Position numbers and translations under genes: made by a program
NCBI GenBank assembly: GCA_016946835.1
Contig: JACVTC010000096.1
Span: 157,501 to 221,500, forward strand
Length of the DNA stretch: 64,000 bases
Direction: 5' to 3'
Origin: Neocallimastix lanati (nom. inval.)
Taxonomy: Eukaryota > Neocallimastigomycota > Neocallimastigomycetes > Neocallimastigales > Neocallimastigaceae
The notes under the pieces: model-generated
What the model saw: the letters and a program-made list of their open reading frames with translations, nothing else
The model's database searches: none
Told to the model about the DNA's origin: nothing
Part shown: positions 12,574 to 24,019 of the stretch, piece after piece
Position numbering within the stretch: position 1 is the first letter of the stretch
Layout: each line of letters opens with the position of its first letter

Positions 12574-13101
12574 TTAATCATATCCATTATAAATCCATAT
12601 TAAAGCCATAATATATAGAGGGATGAAATAAAGTAAGAAAATAAATAAAAGTAATAGGAAAAAATTTGATAAAACATCAATTAAGATCTTTTTTACTTTT
12701 AAATCCTTCATTCTTTTATTCTTAACTTCATTTTTTAAATAAGAAAGGGGGAAAATGCCGGTTTGTTCAGTAATGACGTTTTTACCATAAGCTCTACCGT
12801 CGGAATATACTTCAATAATATGAATACGATCTTTAACACGAAGAGTAAGTTCTTCTCTTTCTTCTTCCTTTTTTTTTTTTTTTATTATTATTTCTTCACT
12901 TGGCTCATAGTTGGTACAAACCGTATAACATTTTCCAGCTGTAAAACATTTTTTAGATAGGATGGAGGCTTCTTCAAGCTTTATGTTTTCAATTGACTTT
13001 TTTTTAATTTTAATGATGAAATGTACAACTATAAACACTATTAAGCATATTACAATCGCAACAATAGTGAGATACAACATTTCATAAGTTATGCTATTCA
13101 T
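12574..13101 (-). CDS. Small SH3-domain protein with two membrane segments (intact copy B)
   Basis: The 175-residue single-exon frame starts at 13101 (MNSITYEML). Residues about 8-30 form a hydrophobic segment (LYLTIVAIVICLIVFIVVHFI). Residues about 58-122 look like an SH3 domain: CYTVCTNYEPSEE stands for the ALYDYEP block, ELTLRVKDRIHIIE for the DELTL..GD.I.II block, and ITEQTGIFPLSYL for the G.FP.NYV block. A Lys/Glu-rich insert from an A15 tract sits in the RT-loop region. A second hydrophobic segment (LSNFFLLLLFIFLLYFIPLYIMALIW) closes the protein. SH3 domains bind Pro-rich ligands; an adaptor at an internal or plasma membrane is inferred. Two frame-broken relatives lie at 2661-3220 and 17723-18252. 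The SH3 call is by motif and fairly sure; the role is unknown. Confidence 0.72.
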   Translation of the reverse strand: MNSITYEMLYLTIVAIVICLIVFIVVHFIIKIKKKSIENIKLEEASILSKKCFTAGKCYTVCTNYEPSEEIIIKKKKKEEEREELTLRVKDRIHIIEVYSDGRAYGKNVITEQTGIFPLSYLKNEVKNKRMKDLKVKKILIDVLSNFFLLLLFIFLLYFIPLYIMALIWIYNGYD

Positions 13102-13109
13102 TGATTCAT

Positions 13110-13730
13110 ACTATCCCAAAAAAAAAATATTAATGAAAATATAAGATAAAAGTAAAAGAAATCTAAATTATATATATATGTATATTTTTTTTTTCTTTTT
13201 AATTATAGCAATACTAAATATTGTGATTACTATTAATATATTTAATAAAATTTTGTTTGTTAATTTTTATTTTAAAAACTATTTTCATTTCATTACTACT
13301 TTTTTTATTTTATTCCATTGAAATTATATTTTATAATAAATAAAAGTATTCATTCATATTTATATTTATTTATTTATATATATAAATTTATATGTATGGC
13401 ATTAAAAAATTAAAAATTTGGTTTAATAATTAAATTTAATTTAATATTATTATTATTTTTTAATATACATGAAATCCCATTTATTATATCATTATTATAC
13501 ATTTATTATATTAATTATTATGTGTTTATTATGTATTTGTGGTGTTCGAATTCTAATGGCTTTTAAATACATTTATTTACATCATTAATACGTAAAAATA
13601 AATAATGTAGTAGAGAAGAATGAAAGTATGAATAAAAATACAATAAATAAAAAAAAGTAATATAAAGGAATAATGATTTAATTAAAAAATAAAATAAATA
13701 ATGTTAATTAGAATAAAAGAGCTAAATTAA
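13110..13730. other. AT-rich flank of repeat copy B, no gene
   Basis: The sequence parallels the flanks of copies A and C, including the TTCGAATTCTAATGGC segment near 13547 and a TACATGAAATCC segment near 13463. It ends in AAAAT repeats that merge into the composite satellite. No coding block was seen. Confidence 0.55.
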
Positions 13731-13734
13731 GGAT

Positions 13735-14450
13735 AAAATAAAATAAAATAAAATAAATAGTAGAATATGAATATAAAGTACAGATTGAATAAAATAAAAT
13801 AAAATAAAATAAAATAAAATAAAATAAAATAAAATAAAATAAAATAAAATAAAATAAAATAAATAGTAGAATATGAATATAAAGTACAGATTGAATAAAA
13901 TAAAATAAAATAAAATAAAATAAAATAAAATAAAATAAATAGTAGAATATGAATATAAAGTACAGATTGAATAAAATAAAATAAAATAAAATAAAATAAA
14001 ATAAAATAAAATAAAATAAAATAAAATAAAATAAAATAAAATAAAATAAAATAAAATAAAATAAAATAAAATAAAATAAAATAAAATAAAATAAAATAAA
14101 ATAAAATAAAATAAAATAAAATAAAATAAAATAAAATAAAATAAAATAAAATAAAATAAATAGTAGAATATGAATATAAAGTACAGATTGAATAGAATAA
14201 AATAAAATAAAATAAATAGTAGAATATAAATTTGAAGTACAGATTGAATAAAATAAAATAAAATAAAAATAAATAGTAGAATATAAATTTGAAGTACAGA
14301 TTGAATAAAATAAAATAAAATAAAATAAAAATAAAATAAATAGTTGATATATAAATATGAAGTACAGAATGAATAAAATAAAATTAATAGTTGAAATATA
14401 AATATGAAGTACAGATTGAATAAAATAAAATGAAATAAAATAAAATATAT
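13735..14450. repeat. Composite satellite: AAAAT arrays alternating with a ~31-bp unit
   Basis: Runs of AAAAT (pentanucleotide) of very different length are punctuated by about eight copies of a unit containing TAGTAGAATATGAATATAAA and GTACAGATTGAA (near 13757, 13862, 13939, 14160, 14217, 14273, 14340 and 14390). The longest pure run is about 190 bases (roughly 13972-14160). The right-hand copies are more diverged, as expected at an array edge. A 262-residue open frame across it on the minus strand (Phe/Tyr/Ile/Leu only) is an artefact of the repeat. Confidence 0.92.
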
Positions 14451-14474
14451 TAAATATTATAAAAGAATAATTTA

Positions 14475-15455
14475 AAAAAATGTTAGAAAAATACAAATTT
14501 ATTTATTTTAAATTTATATAATGTTAGAAAAATACAAATTTATTTATTTTAAATTTACATTTATAATCGTTTAAATAATAATTAAACAATCTTAATTTAA
14601 AAAAATGCTATAAAAATACAAATTTATTTACCTATTGTGTTTATTTAATAATCTTAATAGAAATTATCTTTTAGTTATTTTTATTAAGTAATTTATAAAA
14701 CCGATTTATATGATACTAGTTAAAATTTTATTAATATCAATATCAATATTATATAATTAAAAATTTTATTAATATCAATATCAATATTATATAATTATAA
14801 ATTTTATTAATATCAATATCAATATTATATAATTATAAATTTTATTAATATCAATATACTTTTCAAAATTAATTATGTTATTAAAAATATTAAATTCAAT
14901 AAAAGATTTTTATTAGTTTATTAAAATTCTAATTGTTATTATTAAATTTTAATAATAATTGATTCATATTGATCAAACATTATAAATATTACTATGCAAA
15001 TAATTAATTATTTTAATAGGATCAATTATTCAACTCTTATTGTTTTAATTTTTAATTCTTATATTATTTAAATTAATATATATATATTGTTTATGAAAAT
15101 ATGAATTATAAATAATTAAAATTATTTACTTTTCATTTAAATTTTTTTATTTACTATAATAAAATATAATAATTAAAAAACACACATCATTATAACTAAA
15201 ATTTATTTTTTTTAGAAAAATAAATGAAAAAAAATTAAAATATATGATTCCTATATATATAAAATAATTATTATATTTTTTATTTTATTTTATTTTATTT
15301 TATTTTTATTTTACCTATATACTTCATTATTTAATATTTTTATATATGTTAAACTTATATATATTTATATGGTTTATATATTATCTTAATTTTTAAAAAA
15401 ATAATATTTAGTTTAATAATAAATTTAAAATTAATCTATAAAAAATCTATTTTTT
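14475..15455. repeat. AT-rich spacer with two short tandem duplications
   Basis: A segment with TGTTAGAAAAATACAAATTT occurs twice in a row (about 14480-14560) and once more in a diverged form near 14607. At about 14740-14860 a unit of about 37 bases built around TTTTATTAATATCAATATC is repeated three to four times. The rest is plain AT-rich sequence downstream of the minus-strand gene at 15462. Confidence 0.7.
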
Positions 15456-15461
15456 ATTTAT

Positions 15462-15902
15462 TTAACCACGCCAACACCAACCATATTCAGTAAGACAGTA
15501 TTTACCAACTATATCATAAACACGATTAACATAACCTCTCCATGAAAATCCACCTCTTGTGTTATTTGGTGTGTAATAACATCCATTTTTGGTACTTATA
15601 TGTCTAGTAATCCATTTACATTTATCTGGATTTTTATATTGTGTATCTCTAAGATATGCACCAACAGGGATTTCTCTATAATTAGCTACTGAATTACGGA
15701 GGAAACAGTCATAAAATCCACAATTACTATTTTTTATAATACCATAACCTTTACATATATATGTATTTTTGCAATCTCTAGAATTAAGGAAATATAGATG
15801 AGATATATCTGAATATATAGCTGGTCCAACCAATTTTATACTACAAACATAAGTAATGCATGCAGTAGCAATTAATAAAGCAGTTAATAATTTTTTAAAC
15901 AT
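15462..15902 (-). CDS. Small secreted cysteine-rich protein, unknown family
   Basis: The 146-residue intact frame starts at 15902. Residues 1 to about 21 (MFKKLLTALLIATACITYVC) form a typical signal peptide: two lysines, a hydrophobic core, then small residues. The mature part of about 125 residues has eight cysteines (DCK, ICK, NCG, DCF, KCK, GCY, YCL, WCW), enough for four disulfides. It ends in a Trp/Gly-rich tail (YGWCWRG). Aromatic residues and Arg/Lys are frequent. Size, signal and even cysteine number suggest a small secreted disulfide-rich protein of the kind often seen in fungal secretomes, but I cannot name a domain. It stands alone between repeat tracts. Confidence 0.75.
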   Translation of the reverse strand: MFKKLLTALLIATACITYVCSIKLVGPAIYSDISHLYFLNSRDCKNTYICKGYGIIKNSNCGFYDCFLRNSVANYREIPVGAYLRDTQYKNPDKCKWITRHISTKNGCYYTPNNTRGGFSWRGYVNRVYDIVGKYCLTEYGWCWRG

Positions 15903-16252
15903 TTTAATTTATAAAATTAATACTTTAATATAATATTATAAAAAATACTAATTATAAACCTATTTATATATTTATTTTTTTTTTTTAATTATTCAATTAT
16001 GTAATTACGTATGTAATTCTGTTGATAATATAAACAAGGTATTAATAATAATTAATAATATTTAAAATAAAATAAAAAAATATAATAATTATTTTATATA
16101 GTAATTATATATATATATATATTTTTTTTTTATTTTCTAAAAAAAATTTTTTTAGTCATAATAAAAGTTTGTCTTAATTATTTTTATTATTATTTAAAAA
16201 TTTATTTATTCATTTATAATTTATTCATTCATTTATTTATTTATTACATTAT

Positions 16253-16345
16253 AATACGCCATGTTTTCCGAAATGCACTACAACAAAATACAAATTTATG
16301 TAATAAAAATTTTCGAAATGCACACTCCCCTTGCGAAATTCACGA
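16253..16345. mobile_element. Fragment with MITE-type end motifs
   Basis: The stretch carries TACGCCATGTTTTCC, two copies of a CGAAATGCAC motif and a GCACACTCCCC motif, all resembling the ends and subterminal repeats of the MITE just downstream. Its right edge (GCGAAATTCAC) abuts the start of segmental repeat copy C at 16346. It is probably a diverged partial member of the same family. Confidence 0.5.
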
Positions 16346-16409
16346 TCATTGACAATCGCATGATCTATATCAGATTCCCTATTTACTCTACTCCATGAAA
16401 TTATTTATT

Positions 16410-16727
16410 GGGTGTGGGGCATTTCGCCAAATTGCATTTCGCCAGATTGCATTTCGCCAATTTTTTTGAAAGCATGTGGCGTATTAAAAAATGTGGCATT
16501 TCGCCAAGTTGCATTTCGCCAAATTGAAAATTATTAAATAAATAAATAAATCAATAAATAAAATTAAATATTATTAATATCACATAAAAACAATTTTAAA
16601 AAAAATATATTTTGAATTAATATTTATTTATTTATTCATTTATTTATATCAACACTCTACTTGTCGAAAAGCAACCTGGCGAAAAGCAACCTGGCGAAAT
16701 GCAATTTGGGGAAATGCAACTCTCCCT
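16410..16727 (-). mobile_element. MITE-like DNA transposon, 318 bp, copy 2
   Basis: One end reads GGGTGTGGGGCATTTCGCC and the other, inverted, reads AGGGAGAGTTGCATTTCCCC, giving an imperfect terminal inverted repeat. It is flanked by TATTTATT at 16402-16409 and 16728-16735, consistent with an 8-bp target duplication, although the flank is itself TTTA-rich. Subterminal 15-bp repeats built on GCATTTCGCCA(A/G)ATT face inward from both ends. The AT-rich core has no coding capacity. It is oriented opposite to the copy at 24953-25290. An 8-bp duplication fits the hAT superfamily, but the assignment is tentative. Confidence 0.75.
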
Positions 16728-17418
16728 TATTTATTATTTATTATTTATTATTCAATCATTTAATTATTTATTATTTAATTATTTATTATTTATTATTTAT
16801 TATTTATTATTTATTATTTATTATTTATTATTTATTATTCAATTATTTATTATTTATTATTTATTATTCAATTATTTATTATTTATTATATATTATTATT
16901 TATTATTTATTATTATTTATTATTTATTTATTTATTAATAAATACTCTTTCTATTATTCAATTATTTGTTATTATTCAAATATTTATTATTTATTTATTT
17001 ATTATTTATTTATTTATTATTTATTATTTATTATTTATTATTTATTATTTATTATTTATTATTTATTATTTATTATTTATTATTTATTATTTATTATTTA
17101 TTATTTATTATTTATTATTTATTATTTATTGTTTATTATTTATTATTTATTATTTATTATTTATTGTTTATTATTCATTATTTATTATTTATTATTCATT
17201 ATTTATTATTTATTATTTATTATTTATTATTTATTATTTATTATTTATTATTCATTATTCAAATTATTATTTATTATTTATTATTTATTATTTATTATTT
17301 ATTATTTATTATTTATTATTCAATTATTTTTTATTTATTATTTATTTATTAATGTATATAATAAAAAATAAATTATATAAAACATATATACAATAGACAT
17401 CTACATATGTATTAAAAT

Positions 17419-17459
<41 letters not shown>

Positions 17460-17460
17460 T
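16728..17460. repeat. TTA/TTTA microsatellite and T tract (copy C)
   Basis: More than 600 bases of near-perfect TTATT units are followed by the shared CAATAGACATCTACAT segment and a run of about 34 T (17420-17453). Open frames in it are low-complexity Leu/Ile/Tyr artefacts. It matches 11690-12300. Confidence 0.9.
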
Positions 17461-17722
17461 TCATCTTTTCTTTATTATGATTAATTTTTATTTATTTATT
17501 TATTTTTTTTATTTCTTTATATATATATATATATATTTCCTTTTTTCCTTTTTTCCTTCCCTCCTTTTTTTCTTAATATATTTCTTTTATAGTCATTTAA
17601 TAGGTATTTTAAAAAATAAATTTTTTTTTTGAGTAAAGTTATAAAAAAATAATTAGAATTATATATATATATATATTTTTTTTTTAAATTTTGAACATTT
17701 AAAATTTCAATTGAAATTATTA

Positions 17723-18252
17723 TTAATCATATCCATTATAAATCCATATTAAAGCCATAATATATAGAGGGATGAAATAAAGTAAGAAAATAAATAAAAG
17801 TAATAGGAAAAAATTTGATAAAACATCAATTAAGATCTTTTTTACTTTTAAATCCTTCATTCTTTTATTCTTAACTTCATTTTTTAAATAAGAAAGGGGG
17901 AAAATGCCGGTTTGTTCAGTAATGACGTTTTTACCATAAGCTCTACCGTCGGAATATACTTCAATAATATGAATACGATCTTTAACACGAAGAGTAAGTT
18001 CTTCTCTTTCTTCTTCCTTTTTTTTTTTTTTATTATTATTTCTTCACTTGGCTCATAGTTGGTACAAACCGTATAACATTTTCCAGCTGTAAAACATTTT
18101 TTAGATAGGATGGAGGCTTCTTCAAGCTTTATGTTTTCAATTGATTTTTTTTTAATTTTAATGATGAAATGTACAACTATAAACACTATTAAGCATATTA
18201 CAATCCCAACAATAGTGAGATACAACATTTCATAAGCTATCCTTTGATTCAT
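17723..18252 (-). pseudogene. SH3-domain membrane protein, copy C, frame interrupted
   Basis: This is nearly identical to copy B at 12574-13101. It starts at 18252 (MNQRIAYEM), and the first membrane segment and CYTVCTNYEPSEE are intact. The A/T homopolymer inside the SH3 RT-loop is 14 T on the plus strand against 15 in copy B, which shifts the frame so that translation ends near 17884. The distal SH3 blocks (ELTLRVKDRIHIIE, TEQTGIFPLSYL) and the second membrane segment remain in another frame down to 17723. It may be a pseudogene, a homopolymer sequencing error, or a length-variable allele. Confidence 0.65.
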
Positions 18253-18254
18253 GT

Positions 18255-19800
18255 TATCCCAAAAAAAAAAAAAAAAAATTAATGAAAATATAAGATAAAA
18301 GGAAAAGAAATCTAAATGATATATATGTATTTTTTTTTTTTTTTTTATTATAGCAATAAGCAATACTAAATAATTTTGATTACTGCCAATAAATTTAATA
18401 AAATTTTGTTTATTAAGTTATATTTTAAAAACTATTTTCATTTTATTACTATTTTTTTTTTTTCCTTTTTATATTCCATTGAAATTATATTTTATTATTA
18501 TAAATAAAGCATAATATAAAACAAATGTACGAAGTAACATATTGAATATTTGTATATTCAGATATTAAATTTATATCCTATTATAATAATTTATATTATT
18601 ATATATTTTATATTATTATTTATATTTTATATTATTTATATTTTGTATATATTATATTTCTGATATATATTTTATAAATATTAAATTATATTATTTTAAA
18701 ATATTAAAGTTTATGTAATTAATATAATAGTTTATATTATATTAATTATATTTATTTATAATAATTATATATTATTAATACTTTACAGTATAATTAATTC
18801 TTATTCTTGTTTTTATTTTTCTTTATTATAATTATAAAAAAATAAAATATTAATAAAAATTATTAATAACTCAAATACACTTATTAAACCAGCTACAACA
18901 TAAAGAATATCACATTAAGTACCTATTCATATTCATATTTTATATATTTATATATATAAATTTATATGTTATATTTGGCATATAAATATTAAAAATTCAG
19001 TTTTTTAATATTTTAATCTTTATAATTAATAATTAATAATTAAATTAGATTTAATAATTTATTAATTATGATTATTTTTTTAATATACATGAAATCCTAT
19101 TTATTATATTATTATTATGTATTTATCGTGTTTGAATTCTAATGGCTTTTAAATACAATTATTTACATTGTTATTACGTTAAAATAAAAAAAAACAAAAT
19201 AAAATACAATAAAATTTTTTTTTGTTTTTCATGTTCAAATTCTAATGGCTTTTAAATACAATTATTTACATTGTTATTTACATATATGTTATTACGTTAA
19301 AATAAAATAAAATAAATAATGAAGTTAGTAAATGAAGCATTAATAAAAAATAAAATAAAATAAAATAAAATAAAACTAAAATAAATTCTTATAAAAACTT
19401 ATTTTTAAGTAAAATGTATTTTAGTTTTTTGAAACAATTAAAACAAATTTGAAATAGAAAAGAAAGACTTTTTTATAAATTTAAAAAAAAAAATAGAAAA
19501 TTAAGAACATCATTAACAGCAACTGCAGAAAAAAAATAAAAATAAAGAAAATAGTAGTTTATTGGATATAACTTTATAGCATATATAATAAAATAATAAA
19601 TAAATGTATAATAAATAATAAATATAAATAATAAATAATATATAATAAATAATAAATAATAAATAATAAATAATAAATAATAAATAATAAATAATAAATA
19701 TTATTAATTTATGATTTACTATGAGTGTTTTTTTTAAAGTTGACCCATGATTTAAATTTTAGGAGTAAAAAAAAAAAAAAAAAAAAAAAAGAAGAAGGTT
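18255..19800. other. AT-rich flank of repeat copy C with a ~400-bp extra segment
   Basis: Order and sequence follow the flank of copy A (3225-4530). Between about 18510 and 18925, however, there is a segment absent from copy A: copy A reads AAATAAAGTACTTATTC directly, while here AAATAAAGCATAAT and TTAAGTACCTATTC bracket the extra sequence. A second TTCAAATTCTAATGGC segment (about 19230) shows a local duplication of the one near 19133. No coding block was seen. Confidence 0.55.
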
Positions 19801-19879
19801 AGAACCTTGAAGTTTTTTTTTTTTTTTTTTTTCACCGTATAAGTTCAACGTTGGTTGGATTCTTTTTTGGTTTTGAAAG

Positions 19880-20017
19880 TTTTTTTTTTTTTTTCTCTAA
19901 TGTTGTTACTATAGTCATTCAAAATTTTTTCTTTCTTTCCTTCCTTTTTTTTTTTTTTTCTTCTCCCTTCTCCAATGCTGTTACCATAATCATTCGAATT
20001 TCTTTCTTTCTTTCCTT

Positions 20018-20048
<31 letters not shown>

Positions 20049-20093
20049 CAATGCTATTACCATAATCATTCGAATTTCTTTCTTTCTTTCCTT

Positions 20094-20129
<36 letters not shown>

Positions 20130-20165
20130 CCAATGTTGTTACCATAATCATTCGAATTTCTTTCT
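19880..20165. repeat. Minisatellite, four ~75-80 bp units with T-rich spacers
   Basis: Four units each contain an AATGCTGTTACCATAATCATTC-like core (near 19897, 19973, 20050 and 20131), then TTCTTTCTTTC and a long T run of variable length. Frames on the minus strand read Lys-rich peptide with NSNDYGNNIG, and plus-strand frames read poly-Phe. Neither has other gene features, so I treat the stretch as non-coding. Confidence 0.85.
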
Positions 20166-20344
20166 TTCTTTCTTCCTTCTTTTTTTTTTTTCTTGTTAAT
20201 TTCTTGATTATTGAATAGTATTTCGCTTACGATCTCTATTAAATATTGAGTCTCTATTAGGTAATTCATTGCTATTATCCTCAATAGGAATTTTTAAAGT
20301 AATTAGAGACTTTAATAAATAAAATTACTTTTTCATATATAAAA

Positions 20345-20863
20345 TTTCATTTTCAAATTTTAAACTATAAAAAAAAAAAAAATAAAAATAAAAATAAAAA
20401 TTAAAATTCAAGTCTACTTTTAGTTTCCTCATTTCTCTAATTTCGTTTCTTTATATAATTAAAATATATAACATATAATATTTTTTGATCATAAGAATTT
20501 TTTTTTTAAATTCCTCCCTTGAAGCTATACAATGTAAACAATGTCAACGATAATTTCTTATACTATATAATTATTCCCCCTTCACTTCACATGTAATAGT
20601 AATAATAATTTAAGCAATCTATTTTTTTTTATTTTTTTTTTTTTTTTCCAGTATTTCAATTTCTAATTTTTGATCTTTTTTAAAAAATTATAAGATCCTC
20701 CCCCTCTTCCCCCCCTTATTATTAATATTATAATTTTATGAAGATAAAATCTTTAATATTACTAAATTTATTATGATTAAATAATCTATCATAAATTTTG
20801 TTTAAATTACGATCTGAACAGGTATTATAACCTCTCCTCAAAATAGTAATAACATTATTATTT

Positions 20864-20899
<36 letters not shown>

Positions 20900-21178
20900 A
20901 TTTATATTATATTTATCTAATCTATTTCAATTGTTACTGGAATTATATTACTATTTTTAAATTTATCACCATCAAAAAAAACTTTTAACCGCATTTCCAT
21001 TTTAATATATAATATATTAATACTATAAGTTCTATTTCTAAATTCAAATATTTTCTATTTTTTTTTATTATATTCATTATTATTCTATTATTAAACCTAA
21101 TACCTTGCTTTAATTTCATAAATACAAAAAAAAAAAAAAGAAAGAAATAACAAATTTTAACATATTTTAATAATGAAT

Positions 21179-21209
<31 letters not shown>

Positions 21210-21670
21210 TTTAAATTGGGATCAAAATCTTTTAATTTTTAATTGTTATTATCATCAAGAATTAAAGTATTATAGTTATTTATTTTCATCAGGGATCAAA
21301 GTGTTGTAATCATTAATCTCATTAGGAATTAAAACATTATAATCATTATCTTCTCCAGGAAAAAAAAAAACATCATAATCGTTTTATCTTTATCAAGAAT
21401 CAAAGCATTATAATCGATTTATCTTTACCAGGATTTAAAGTATTATAATCATTATTATATTTATCATAAATTGAAGCATTATTTACCACTATTTTGTTGA
21501 TTTATTCTGGAAAGTGGTAATAGTAAAGCCAAGAAATAACTAAAACAATACCAATAATAAAAAGTAGAATTAAAGGTAAACCAATAAGCTAGACGAACCA
21601 AGGTAGATAAATCAAGAAATAATTTAAGCCAATAAATAAGTTAACCAAAAAAAGAAAGAATTAATAAAAA
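20345..21670 (-). pseudogene. Possible decayed membrane-protein gene
   Basis: On the minus strand, 21500-21650 reads as two hydrophobic segments (FIGLNYFLIYLPWFV and LIGLPLILLFIIGIVLVISWLYYY). They are followed by a hydrophilic tail, INKIVVNNASIYDKYNNDYN, in which YNTLNP-like words recur about every 50 bases (21240-21480). Stops and A tracts break it up. A short piece at 20922-21005 reads MEMRLKVFFDGDKFKNSN. Overall this looks like the C-terminal end of a decayed multi-span membrane protein with a repeated cytosolic tail, but the evidence is thin. Confidence 0.3.
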
Positions 21671-22199
21671 TATTTTAATTTTTATTATTTTTTTTTTTTT
21701 TAAAATATATATATATTTTAAAAATTTCTGGAAAATTGACAAAATATATATATGTAAAGAAATATTTCATTCTTTTTATATGTTTATAGTTTCAATTATT
21801 TAATTGTTTTTAAAAATATTATAATATATTATACAATAATTTATTTAAAATTCATTAAATACTTTTTACAAAGTAAAAAAAAAAAAAATTAATAAAATAA
21901 ATAAATTAAAATAAAAATAAATATTATAAATATTATATTATATATATTATATTAATATAAATAAATATTTATATATTTCTCTATTTAAGTATTAATTATT
22001 TCTTTAATGAATTAATGTTAATAACAATATAATTAATGCTAAAACAATAATAAAGATTAATTCTTTTTATATTCATTTATTTTTTTATTTTTTTTATCAA
22101 TAAAATAAAATAAAATAAAATAAATTTTTTTATTCCCTTTCCAAATAAAAATATTTTTAATAGTATATAATTTTACTAATATAAAACTATTTTATATAA

Positions 22200-22470
22200 C
22201 AACAATTACAATAATGAATTATTAAATAATAAATAGTAAATATAAATAATAATTAAATAATAAATAGTAAATAATAAAAAGAGTATTTGTTAATAAATAA
22301 TTGAATAATAAATAATAAATAATAAAATAAATAATAAATAATAAATAAATTAATAAATAAATAATAATTGAATAATAAATAATAAATAACAATTAATAAA
22401 TAACAAATAATAAATAATAAATAACAATTAATAAATAACAAATAATAAATAATAAATAATTTTCTTGCAT
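22200..22470. repeat. AATAATAAATA microsatellite
   Basis: This is an imperfect TTA-type tract on the minus strand, similar to those at 4110-4420 and 1945-2305. No gene. Confidence 0.85.
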
Positions 22471-22479
22471 TTTTTTTTT

Positions 22480-23491
22480 TTTAAATATAAAGTATTATTA
22501 TTAAATTATTCCTAGGCTAAAATAGTTTATGTCTTATATAAAATTATTCCTAATCTAAAAAAAAGTTTAAATGGACGACTTCATTAAACTTTAATTAATT
22601 TATCTTAAATATATAAATACTAATTTTTTAATATATAAATTTTTAGTATATATTAATAAAAAATATTAATAATAATTAATGATTTTTATTATTTTATTAT
22701 GGTTTCATTTAATTATCGTTATTATTATAAATTGTCTTTTATTTTTCTAATTTAAAGTTTTTATTTTTTTATTTTATTTTTTATTTTTTATTTTTTTACT
22801 TCATTAATTTTAAAAAATTTTATTTTTTTATAAGCATTAATGATTATAAATAAAAATTTTTAATATAGATTATATTTTAATTATATATTAATAAAATAAT
22901 TAATGATTTTTATTGTTATTATTTTAATTTAGTATTATTATTAAATTTTTTATTAATAAATTTATTAATAAAAAATTTAATAATAAATTTAAACCATAAT
23001 TTAACAATAATATTTCTTAAATAATTAATATTGAATGAGATATTAATAAAAATATAATAATAATTATAATTAAATAATTTTGAACAAGATTTTTTTAAAA
23101 TATAATTGAAATTATATAAAAAAAATAATAATTAATAATATTCTAATTAAAAAAGTATCTTAATACTTATAAAATTCATATTTTTATATTTACATATATT
23201 AAAAAATATAATGATTTTTTTCATTTGTTTATCATTATTGTTACTATTTTTAAATTTTTATTTATAAATTAGTATTTATTGATTTCATTAGTTCAAATGT
23301 CCTTTTATAATCATTGTAAGATATGGTCTGATCTTTTTTCTTTTTTTTTATTTTATATAATTTTTACTACATATATTTAAAATTTATATACTAATATAAT
23401 TTTTTTTTTTTTTAATTGCAGTTTCAAGTTCTGAATAATTAAAATTTAAAGTTTTATTAAAAATTAATTAAATTTAATTATTTAGAATTTC

Positions 23492-23537
<46 letters not shown>

Positions 23538-24005
23538 GGATATATTTAAAATATTATATAAAAATTAAAAAATATTTAATTTGACACTAGAATTGAAGAT
23601 TTTTATTAATAAAATAGTATTTAAAATATTCTTAAATTCTATTCCTATTATTCTATATCTAAATTAACTATTTAATTATGCAAAACTTTATCTAAACAAT
23701 ATTAGTCTGAATGAACTAAAATAACTTAAAAATAAACTATCCTAAATAAATTAACTAATGAAACAATGACCATAAAACACTATAGTATAAAAATGAAGCA
23801 TTAAACACTTTAAAGCAACCACAATTAATAAATTATTCCAAGCATTAATTAATTTATTCTTCACAATTTTAAATTTATTTATTTAAAATTTAGAAAATAC
23901 TAAAAGAATAGTAAATTAATAAGGTTGTAAGAAAAAGAGGAAGAACTAAAGTATTGTCTACTTTATACTTTTTATACTTTTTAAAATTGTTTTTTAATTG
24001 GAATT
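22480..24005. other. AT-rich spacer, nothing recognised
   Basis: No coding block or element ends stand out. A run of 38 A lies at about 23497-23534. A possible splice pair (GTAAGA near 23317, TTGCAG near 23420) borders too little coding sequence to support a gene. Confidence 0.5.
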
Positions 24006-24019
24006 AAATATAATAATAA

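Noticed and set aside
13708-14496. 262-residue open frame on the minus strand
   Set aside because: It is only Phe/Tyr/Ile/Leu/Ser from AAAAT repeats and lacks any other gene feature.
16661-17371. Long Leu/Ile/Tyr open frames on the plus strand
   Set aside because: They are produced by the TTATT microsatellite and begin inside the MITE.
23300-23440. Short two-exon coding end with GTAAGA and TTGCAG signals
   Set aside because: It would encode only about 11 residues, with no supporting upstream coding sequence.
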